A stretch of DNA of 64,000 nt, from assembly GCF_004011695.2 (NCBI RefSeq), contig NC_082411.1, positions 124,001 to 188,000 on the forward strand, in the 5' to 3' direction. The position numbers and the translations under genes were made by a program. The stretch's first letter is position 1. Each line of letters begins with the position of its first letter. The DNA comes from Ascochyta rabiei (Eukaryota; Ascomycota; Dothideomycetes; Pleosporales; Didymellaceae). The notes below the pieces were generated by a model. That model saw nothing but the letters and a program-made list of their open reading frames with translations. It was not told the origin of the DNA and ran no database searches. Shown here one piece after another: positions 54,573 to 64,000 of this stretch.

Positions 54573-54916
54573 CTACCATGAACTTCCAAACTTTGACGCT
54601 TCGCTTCTGGCCACTGCATCTCCCGAGCCGTTACCATTACTCGTGATGTTCGAATCTTCTTCATAGCTGGTTGGCAATACAAAAAGCGCCAACGATTCCA
54701 GACGCTCTGCAAGATGATCTTGGAGTTCTTTCGAGGCAGCGTTCATCAGGACAAAGAGGGCAGGAGGCATTTTCCATTGCACCAATCGCCCGTTCAGATA
54801 CGTCCACAAGAGCTGGTATCTGCCTTATCGTCGTGCTCATCGAATGGACAGTCTTCAAGTGCTCCAGGAACCCCTCTTGGGATCTGAACACGGAGTTGTG
54901 GTCTTCGCAGACGCAG
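54573..54916 (-). pseudogene. C2H2-zinc-finger-type fungal gene remnant, frameshifted
   Basis: On the minus strand, CVCEDHNSVFRSQEGFLEHL followed by KTVHS resembles a C2H2-like finger. After a spacer (IPALVDVSERAIGAMENA), CPLC is reached, and then the next expected block, SKELQDHLAERLESLALFVL, appears in a different frame, so a single frameshift lies near 54745. This order (finger, CPLC, KELQxH...LxxLALFxLP) is common in fungal C2H2 proteins linked to NLR-like or ankyrin proteins. Upstream on the same strand, an acidic SESDSDDDHGVDLSGH stretch near 54940-54985 may be a further relic, in another frame. The rest of the gene was not found. Confidence 0.6.
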
Positions 54917-57046
54917 GTAGTCTCTTAGTGTGCCCGCTCAGATCGACTCCGTGATCATCATCTGAGTCCGACTCTGAATCAGCCTCAGCACCGAGATTCG
55001 CGACCAAAGCCGTACCATCATGCATCTGTAGTAGTTGATCAAGCACTTTGGTTGCTTCAATGATTAGCACCGTACAGTTTGTCGTACGACCGCAACACTT
55101 ACCAGATTGAGCTTGGCCGTAAGTCGTGATCAGAGCGGTTGATATGACTGTCTTGAGCGTACTACCGCGTAGCAGTGTTTTGTCGCATCGGAGGATCAGA
55201 CTCAAAGAGCCGCACATTGAAACCGGTAATGCAGCTCTCAACTCTTCGGCTCAGATTTGGTACCGGCCATTAATTTCCAGTGCATTAGTCATTCCACCGT
55301 TATCACGGCCGTCAGGCAGGATTGTAATACCGTTCAGTGTAACAATGAGATCCCTCAAGGCGGTGAGACACATGACACAATCGTCGTATATATTGCATCG
55401 TGAGCCGTTCCGTGGTAGATCCATGATGGTGTGAGTGCTTCATCAACTCGTAGCGCGGGAGACTCATGGTCTTATGGGGCACGAGAGAGACGCTGCTGAT
55501 CGATGCCTGCGCTCTCTATTCCTCCGGCAGCCAAAGACCACACCTTTTGAGAACAAGCATTTTCGAAGCGTACTCTTTGGCAACGTGGCAGCGCCGATTC
55601 AGACAACTTTTGAACTTACACCTGGATCTCTTTCCGAAATTTCTTGAGGAATTGAACCCTTCTCATGACTACACCGCACCTGGGAGCCGCTGACTAGCCA
55701 CTTAGCATCCGTATGGAGTATGATCAGTTCTCAAAACATCAAACCGTCTGGCATTCCATAAGCCATCATTTGGTGTACCCAACGTCATTAGTTTAGTGCG
55801 CAGTAAGCCTTTTCCAACTAGTTACGCTACACAAATACCCTTTAAGAGCAGGAAAACTCTCTACCTCCGCAACACTCTCTACTCTCCCACGTTACGATAC
55901 ATCAACACACATCTCAAACACTAGATACTAGATACTTAAATACCAAACGCCCTACCCTCACCTGTCCTCTTTGTAACCACAAAACATGTTAGAAATAAGA
56001 GAATCAATACTACTAATGCAATTTCACCCTGTCAATGCCTACCTGTACTCGTACCTGTACTCGTACCTGTAATCGTACCTGTAATCGTACCCATTCGCCC
56101 AAACCTACATCTAGACCCTAACCCAGACCGCACAGCGTTCACGAAAAAAAAAAAAACCAAGGAAGAAAGGATGAAAGAGAGAACGAAGAAGGGAACGGGT
56201 AAGTCGCGGAGTAAGAGCCTAGCGCGGTCAGAGTGGCTGGAGAGTGATGTGGCAGGACATGATGTAGTAGTGATGTGGTGAGATGGGAGGAGAAAGGGAA
56301 AATGAAGCGACAGAGGATGACTGTATGAGTATTGCTTGTAGCAAGGAAGGGCGTAGTGGTGATTGCAGTATGATGTAGTGGGAGACAAAGAACAGCGAAA
56401 AGAGCAACGCGCGTATATTAGAATCAAGGAGTAGTTAGTGTAGTCACAAAGCGCGAGACATGCACACCGAAAACAATACACAATATTTTGAAAACCGGGG
56501 TTTCTTCTATTAGCTACTTCTACTCGATTCATCGAGTGGGAAAGAGAAAGAAAGAGAAAAGAGAGCAAGATTCCTGATTCGATATCCATCCTATGCCAGG
56601 CCAGGCCAATACAGCCCAGCCCAGCACAACTCATCGCATGACTATCTCCCCCCCCCCTTCTCTCGCTCGCCAAAAGCAAAGTTGTACGAACGCTCCCCGA
56701 ATTCCCAGCCCAGCAATGCAACGCCGACCCATGAGAGACCAAAAATGTCCCAGCAAGCCAAGCTGTCCATGCGTAATATGTCGAAAGAACGACAAGCAGG
56801 TACGACAGAGACGGCGAATAGATGAGGACGAACAACAAATGCTGTGTGTAAACAAATGTGACTTTGCGCCTTGCACACCCCCCATGCTGTGCGTATCAAG
56901 TCGTGATTCTCGTGTAAAAAAGAAGAAGATGAAAGAAAAGAAAGAGAAGGGAATATTCGGTCCCCACCCATCCACTACTTGAGTCAGCTCAAGTCCAACG
57001 ACAAGGTAAAAGTGCAGATGAAGAAACATCGAATTAGAGCTGGAAT
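54917..57046. other. Intergenic region with a 12-bp repeat
   Basis: No intact gene recognised. It contains the TCGTACCTGTA repeat at 56040-56092 and, from about 56600, the probable 3' flank of the tyrosine phosphatase gene. Confidence 0.45.
56040..56092. repeat. 12-bp tandem repeat (CTGTA[C/A]TCGTAC)
   Basis: About four tandem copies of a 12-bp unit with C/A variation. Confidence 0.9.
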
Positions 57047-59717
57047 TTAAGCAGCCTTGGACTGGACGTGCTGCTCGTTGAGCCACTCTAAGACACTCTC
57101 GTAGCAGAGGACGAACTGGCGCAGGCTCTGCACCATGCTCAGACGCTGCAGCCTAAAGTCCTCGACTGTCTTCTCGATGAGATCCAAGTCTTCCTTGCCG
57201 ACCCACGCACCATTGTCGCCGTGACCGGATGAGCCTGCATCGATCTCCATCGGCGTGCTTTGCCTGTCGGATCGGGCAAGCTTCTGACGCTTGATCATGT
57301 CGAGGACAGAGTCGACGGTGCAAAAGGTACCGGTGCGGCCGCAACCAGCAGAACAATGGACAATGACTGGGCGGCTGTTTGATGGCTCTGGCTTGTCAGG
57401 TGAGTTGATGCCGTTGACCGACCGGACGACGGCATCGGTTTGCTCAATGAGGCCGAGGAGGTGAGTCGGATGTGCAGGAGCGCCGAAGTCAGGCCAATTC
57501 GAGTACTGCAGCTGTGTGATCTCGCGCATACGCTCAAACGGCTGGTCGTCGTTGGAGAGAGTGAATTTGCGGACTGTGACGTATGGCTTCTCAGACGTGG
57601 GGGATGCGGTGGCGACGTTGTCGTCAGGGTTAGGGAAGAACGAGGTCCTTGGCTGTGAGGCTGTTGATTTTCGATGACCAAGGGACGGCCTGTGCGAATG
57701 CGAGCGCTCCTTATGGCTCTGAATCCTGGAAGGCTCTAGTGAAGCCCTGTGCTCGCCGAGCTGCTTCAAGTGCAGGTTACCGAAATGCTTGTCGGACCAG
57801 TAGTTGTGTGCTTTGACCTGACCACCTTCCTGCTCAGCGGTAAGCATGACAATGACGCGGACGTCCTGCTGCCAGACAACGTTCCAGAAGTCCTGGAAGT
57901 CGTTAGCTTCGTTTCGTATCAAACGTGGATGGACTACTTACTTTGAAGGTAGCGGGAATTGGACCCTGCGTCGCAATGTAACGCTTGTTTGAATAGGCGG
58001 CTTGGATGTGATTGGCGTTGATGTAATCACACGACCCATCTTCACAGCCCTCTAGTTTGACGCGAGAATGCTCGTATGGCCAAATGTTGTTGTATCGGTT
58101 CTTGGAGCCCTTCTCGATACCGGCGATCTGAATGTTCTTTGTGGTGTCCTTCTGTCCGCCTGGAGTACCGTATACAACCTTGCCAGAAAGTGCCTCCTGC
58201 ATACGCTTTTGCTCTTTCTTTTCAATGTGCAGAAACTTGTCAGACACACGCTTGCCCGCGTCCTTGTCGTCTGCGGCTTTCTGCAGCCATTGGGGGATCT
58301 CTTCCTTGGCGGAGTCGGTCATGGAGGTGGGCTGCTTTACAGGCATCTGTCCTACGCCACCAATGAGGTCCATGTTTTGCCGAATGTTGCCGAAGAAAGG
58401 ATTTGCAGCATTTTGTGTAGCAGGCATGGGGCAGCCTCCAATGACGGGTGCGACAGCGGGTCCGCCGATGTTGAGCTTGAGCGCACCCTTGGATCCTGCA
58501 GACGAGGTCGGACTGTGGGAACTTGAATGCGAAATCCAGTTGGGAAATTTTTGTGCAAATTCTTGGAATCCGCCACGGATGATAAAGGTACTACCGCTCC
58601 ATCCCTCACTTGTGAACTTCTTAAGTGTGTTGATGCAGGTTGCAGCATCCTTTAGCTGCGCCGAGTTGGAGTCGTAGACTATTATGTGCTTGCTGTTCCT
58701 CCAATTCTCAAACCTTTGTCGCTGCTCGTCATCCTTGAACGTCTCTGCCAACTTCTGGACGTTGAAGGATGCTCGCTTGAGTAGGGTGGTGGGTATGCAG
58801 AGACTCAGGGCGCCTGCTATGCGGGACTTTGCATACTGTGTAGAGACTCGGAGGTCAAGGAGCAGAACCTCTTCGACTGCCGACTCAAGGATGTTGAGGA
58901 TGTGCTGAGGCGTCGCCATGGTCGGCCCATCGGTGTTGCTTTCCTCGTAGATGTTAGCAGGTAGCGTCTCTGCACGCATTGGCTGATGGTGAGTCGACTT
59001 CTGGGGCGGCAGCGAGGGTCGAGGCGGGCGGATCTCATCAAACTCTGCAATCGCATCTGTGCGTCCAAAGCCCTCGAACGAGGCTGGCGAGTTTCTCCGA
59101 GGCCGGTCAGGGAACATGGAGGACTCGGTGGACAGCATGCGTTTGGGTGAGCGTGGTTTGGGCGACTTGGGCGACGAATCGCTGCTGCCATCGTACTTTT
59201 CGACGGTGGGCCGCGCAGGCATGTTGTGCAGCGACTGCGGCGACATGGGCGGCTTGTAGGAGCCAGTCAGCGGGCCCTTTGTGGGCACGGCGGCGGAGAA
59301 GGAGCCAAAGTCAAAGTTGCCGAGGGCGAAGCCATTGCCGCTTTCCGAGGCCTTTCGGAACTGCTCGAATTCTGGATTCTGCTCAACGGGTATCATCTGC
59401 GGCGATGCAGCGGCGGTCGAACGCACATTCGACGTGGGCGGGCTCCAGTTGCCGCGAATGTGCTGGGCGGCGCTCGAGGAAAAGTGGTCGCCGTTGACGG
59501 CCAGGCCGAAGTAGTTAGGACTCGGTGTGCCCGGCACCTTGCTGCTCTGCACGACATGGCTTGGGGTCTTTGCGATGCCATTCATGCGGGGCGCGAGCGG
59601 CGGCGGGTTGGTCCTGGGGAGTGTGGTGCTTGGCTTCGTCACGGGCGTCGATCTCACGGGCCGCTGGGCAGAGTGGGAGTTGCCTCGCGGTCTCGGGGAG
59701 ATTACAGGAGTGGTCAT
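57047..59717 (-). CDS. Rhodanese plus protein tyrosine phosphatase (Pyp1/Ptp2 type)
   Basis: Two exons, 59717-57942 and 57892-57047, join in phase across a 49-nt intron with a CTAACG branch site, giving 873 aa. Residues 1 to about 270 are Pro/Ser-rich with many SP/TP sites. A rhodanese-like domain follows (EEVLLLDLRVSTQYAKSRIA and a FIIRGGFQEFAQKFP end). The classical PTP domain spans about 520-870: KNRYNNIWPYEHSRV, DYINANHIQ, the WPD loop NWPDFGAP (724-731) and the active site HCSAGCGRTG (771-780). This layout is that of fungal MAPK tyrosine phosphatases such as Pyp1 and Ptp2/3. A Ser/His-rich insert near 640-690 is present. An earlier in-frame ATG at 59813 is an alternative start. Confidence 0.92.
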
Positions 59718-62193
59718 GGCGGTGGGTGAGCAGTCAGGACGCCTCGAGAGGGACGTCGACGTAGCAGCAGAGGCTCTGGTGGTGGTGCAGGGAGCAGTAG
59801 GCAATAGGTACATGAAATATGGGACCTCCGTGGCGTGGGTGTTGGCTGGGGCGTGGACGTGGACGTGGACGAGGACGAGGACGTGGACGTGGACGGGGAC
59901 GGGGACGGGGACGGGGGCGTGGGCGTGGGCGTGAGCCGTCGTCGGTGTCAGGTGCAGGCAGGCGTAGAGGCCAGGGGTGCTGCGCAGCGCCTTGAGAGCG
60001 CACGGCAGTTTCCAGGAGCGATGATGTCACCGCGGCGATGGCAAACTCGGACAGTACAGCGACCACACACAGCAGAGGGCAAATGATCTCAGCACCAAAT
60101 ACAGCCGGAAGTCTGGGGCCAGGCCAGACACGGCGAGGTGCGATGTGGTGCGATGCAAAGCGGAACGATGTGAGGCGTGACTGCAGCGACAGGCACTTGC
60201 TGGTTTCTAATCTGGGTGCCGCCGCCGTTGCGTGCGCCGTGGATGTCGTCAGGTTCAGGGCGGCAGGTTCGCTAAACGCAGGGTCCGCAATGGAACACCC
60301 CTGAAGCCGGCAGCGGAGGCACGTGACGGCGCTGGTAGGGCGGAGGCTCGGTGCCAGCGGCGGAATGTGGGCGGAGAGGGGAGAGGGGAGGGCGGACTGC
60401 TGCCAGCGGTGGTGAGTTTGGGACGCAGAACGCAGAAGGAGCAGCGGATCGAAAGTCCTTATGTGAGATCGGAAAATAGACGTATTGCACGCTCGCTAGC
60501 GCTGCATTTCCAGAGCGTCTGAGCGATCGAGGCCGGTGACGGGCCCACCTGGACGTCAACCATTTCGCCTTGTACCCAATCAGCTGCCCCGCCCTAGGAG
60601 CATCCTCCATGACCCGAACCCGTTCGATTGCGACATGGTCCTTTAAACTTTTGGCGCAGACGGAGACGCAAGAGTGACTTGGGCTGCGCCTCCTGCGCTG
60701 CCAGCGTGGTGCAGATCGGCTGCTCTGGTACTCGCTCGACTGCTCTCCCACACTGCGTGCTCTGCACGCATGGCTGGGCAGCCGCGTGACAAGCTTCAGC
60801 CGCAAACCTGCTGTGGCTTGTCTGAGACCCAAGCTGGGCGTCAGCTCGTTGGCACGAAACAAGGCGGTCCACCACCGCTTGCTGGACCCTGAAAGGGAGG
60901 TGCGCTCAAGAGACGACTGCATACTTGTAGTACGTTTGAGCTACCGAGTCTAGACACCGCGCCGCTGTTGTAACGCGGGACCCACTTACCACTGCACCTC
61001 GGATACAGTGCAATCGCGGACTCGACGCTGGAATCGTTTGCACGACGGTCGATCCTCTGTGGCCGGTCGAATAGCCCCGCATGTCGCGTGCCGGTCGGGC
61101 ACACGAGAAGTGACCGCCGTTTTGTAAAAGCCGGCGCTGGCACCGACTGCCACCCAATCGTTGCTTGAAGGCAGATCTCCTGGGTTCGTGCCGTCCAGGG
61201 GCGCCAATCTGGAGTGCACTGGCTCACAGTTCTCGGCATACACCCGTGCAGCACTGCAGCTGGTGACATCTTTCCATTGCCGCCATTCAAAGACCTCGTT
61301 CCTTGTCGTGTCGAGTTGCGCCGAGACTTCAGAATCTTGGGACACCCTCATCATACTCGGCCAACGGCCTCGTTCCTGCATACAGCGCAAGTGCTAGCTT
61401 ACCACACTTGTATCATCAAACAAACACTCGACCTTGGGTCCTTGGATGGTATATGAACGGGCCGTTGAGGGGCCCTCGTGGCCGTCTAGCACGCTTCACG
61501 ATGGAAACGGTCCGACCAATCGAGAACTGCCTTGTTTTCCTCATGGAAAAGCTGCAAAATGATATGATCGTTTCCATCCGCTGTCATCCGGTGCTTGTTG
61601 GTATCAAGTCAGCAGCATGCTTGTCGATGCCGGCACGATGCAAGTGCCTTGATGTCGTAGCTCGTAGGCCTGTGGTTCGAAGCTAGGCCTAGTAGGAAAG
61701 TACATCCGTACCAATTAGAGAAATGTTCATGTCTCCGCTGGAGACCAGAAGAGTCGACGATAACTATAAACAGTCTGTCATCGGTCTCGAAGGCCTTGAT
61801 CTTCTTGTGCTGCAGACGAAGGCCCGAACAGAGCATCCCTCTTTGCTGCGATGATGCGATCAGTCAAAGAGTCACCGATGGCGGCACCTGTTGCCCTTAG
61901 TTGCTTGTAATTTGTAAGCTGGCCATGGAGAAGCAGCTGTGAGTTGAATGCAACCAGTGTGGAGGCAGGCACCCAACTCTCTCTGCGACATGGTAGGCAG
62001 TGAATCACCGCGAACACAATCTGCAGTGACGGCATCTTCTTAGAGGAGAGATTAGCTGGAATGAATCCAAGATTTCAAGTGTGGCACCCTTCTTGCACGT
62101 GCCAACGCGCTTTCGCGTTCGCGTTCTGAATTTCCCCACGCAACGCGTTCCTCAACTCTACACTCGTGCAACCCACCACATCTTCTAGTTGAA
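59718..62193. other. Intergenic region, long, nothing recognised
   Basis: About 2.5 kb without a gene I can support. The part near 59718 is the leader and promoter of the phosphatase gene and contains the GACGTG repeat. Several 100-200-codon frames exist at 60.2-61.7 kb on both strands, but none has a domain or consistent composition. Confidence 0.45.
59852..59934. repeat. GTGGAC/GGGGAC hexamer repeat
   Basis: About 14 tandem 6-bp units that change from GTGGAC through GAGGAC and GGGGAC to GTGGGC. It lies just upstream of the phosphatase start codons and would be in the leader of the transcript. Confidence 0.92.
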
Positions 62194-63242
62194 ATGTCGC
62201 GAGACGAGACGCCGCTGGTGCGCGATGTACCAGACGAGGAGGCGTACACCTACGTCCATCGCGTCTTCCTCCAATCCTTCTTCACACATGGTGTCATGAC
62301 AGTGGACGAGATCAAGCCGGTGCTCGCAGCCATCATGACCGCACACAGTCAGTTTCCGCTCCCCCGCGTACAATCGCCATACTCAGATATGGCCATGCAG
62401 ACCCCGAGCGCCCATTCCCAGAGGGCGACGTGACCCAGCAGGGCCTCATAACGCCCCTAATCCAAACCATCAACGCCAAACTCGAGCCCTACAACTTCGA
62501 GATCCGCCACGCACGCGACCAAACCACCAAAGTTACCACCTACGCCCTGATCAACAAAACCTCCGATTCACTCACGCAGCTCGCAACCCGCTTCAGCGCC
62601 AGCGAAATCGCCTACATCCGGCGCCTGCTAGACGCCATGTTCGACACGAACAACACACCGACGCGGGAGATCCTAGCGGTGAAGCAAATGGACGCCTCGC
62701 AGCTCGCGCGACCACGGCGAGCGCGCCAAAGCCAAGCAGCCAACCTAGCAGACGAGCACGAAGCCTCGTCGCAAACCGCCGACACAGGCATCACCATGGC
62801 CGAAGCAGACCACGTCCTCGACGCGCTGGTCGCAGACCAGTTCCTACGCTTGTCGCGCGCAAAGTACTACTCCCTCGCCCCGCGCGCGCTGATGGAATTA
62901 CACTCGTATCTCAAGGAGACGTACAACGAGGAAGCCGCCGCCGCCGACGACGACAACGACGACGACGACAACAACGAGGAGCCGACGATCCGCATACGCG
63001 ACTGCGAAGGGTGTAGGGAGATAGTGACGTTTGGCATACGCTGTAACAACCGCGAGTGTGGCGTGCGCTGGCATGATGGCTGTGCGAATCAGTATTATCG
63101 CGGGAAGAGCAGCGAGGGGAAAAAGTGCCCCAAGTGCAAGACGCTGTGCTCGGGAAACGTGTACGTGGGGGAGAGGGCGGATAGAGTGCAGAGTAGAAAT
63201 AGTCGACAAGGGGAGATGGAGGGAGAAGAAGAGGACGATTGA
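62194..63242 (+). CDS. NSE1: NSE1-type subunit of the SMC5/6 complex (RING-like E3)
   Basis: Two exons, 62194-62347 and 62422-63242, join in phase across a 74-nt intron to 324 aa. The N-terminal part (DEEAYTYVHRVFLQSFFTHG, then VTQQGLITPLIQTINAKLEP and LINKTSDSLTQLATRFSASE) matches the Nse1 winged-helix region. The C-terminal RING-like domain spans about 246-294: CEGC, IRCNNRECGVRWHDGC and CPKCKTLC, with the C4HC3 spacing of Nse1. Nse1 with Nse3 and Nse4 forms the DNA-binding head of SMC5/6 and is a ubiquitin ligase in DNA repair. An acidic Asp/Glu tract (AADDDNDDDDNNEE) precedes the RING. An alternative acceptor at the TACTCAG would leave a very short intron and is less likely. Confidence 0.9.
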
Positions 63243-63434
63243 ACGAGTGTTTACGCAGCGCGATAGGATACCCATGGGCCAGGGGGAGTTTGAGTGGAGG
63301 ATTTTTTTTTGCAATGGTATTGGAAAGTAACGGACGTCCACAGCGTGCGTCCCCTCCCTCATCTCTCACTCGATTTTGAACCTTAAACATGTGATATACA
63401 AGAATCAAACGCATGTGACGCACGTCACATCTAT

Positions 63435-64000
<566 letters not shown>

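Noticed and set aside
60272..61686. Several frames of 100-220 codons in the 2.5-kb intergenic region
   Set aside because: They overlap on both strands, have mixed composition and no motif; they are no better than chance in GC-rich DNA.

Overview
This window reads as nuclear DNA of a filamentous ascomycete, most likely a Dothideomycete (the class is an inference). The evidence is compact genes with short introns of about 50-75 nt (GTRAGT-like donors, CTAAC-like branch sites, YAG acceptors), fungal-only families (HET domain, HeLo domain, fungal fucose lectin), fungal ribosomal protein genes, and a Fot1/pogo-type transposon with RIP-like decay. Coordinates of spliced genes were worked out by hand from splice consensus and phase; no transcript evidence was available.

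Layout. 0.5-5.5 kb: a low-complexity Ser/Thr/Pro-rich protein and a membrane-anchored fucose-lectin-like protein. 5.5-15.4 kb: an accessory island with a HET-domain gene, a multi-spanning membrane protein gene, a decayed membrane-protein gene and a nucleotidyltransferase-like pseudogene with two in-frame stops. 15.5-28.6 kb: housekeeping genes (NAPE-PLD-like metallo-hydrolase, Clg1-type cyclin with a 3.7-kb repeat-rich upstream region, ribosomal protein L7, CDK11-like kinase, NDUFAF7-type methyltransferase); a three-copy repeat lies at 17.1-17.6 kb. 28.9-32.3 kb: a second accessory patch with a broken kinase-like paralogue, a C-terminal remnant of a membrane protein, and an apparently intact HeLo-pseudokinase gene whose layout resembles animal MLKL. 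33-43 kb: metallophosphoesterase, ribosomal protein S14, prephenate dehydrogenase, an intron-bearing tRNA-Ala, an AFG2-like double AAA ATPase and a divergent mitochondrial-type protein. 43.2-48.5 kb: the ESCRT-II subunit VPS22, a complete but mutated 2.13-kb Fot1/pogo element with TA target duplication, and the U5 snRNP factor AAR2. 49-64 kb: a Q-rich LITAF-type protein, a PAP2 lipid phosphatase, a zinc-finger pseudogene, a rhodanese-tyrosine phosphatase, NSE1, and the 3' part of a DAHP synthase gene cut by the window end.

How it fits together. Most genes are unrelated housekeeping genes in mixed orientation, several in divergent pairs with short shared promoters (CDK11/NDUFAF7, AFG2/mitochondrial protein). 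Two shikimate/aromatic genes (prephenate dehydrogenase and DAHP synthase) lie about 27 kb apart and do not form a cluster. Interspersed are small patches of fast-evolving nonself-recognition and cell-death families, most of them decaying, which is the most interesting theme of the window.
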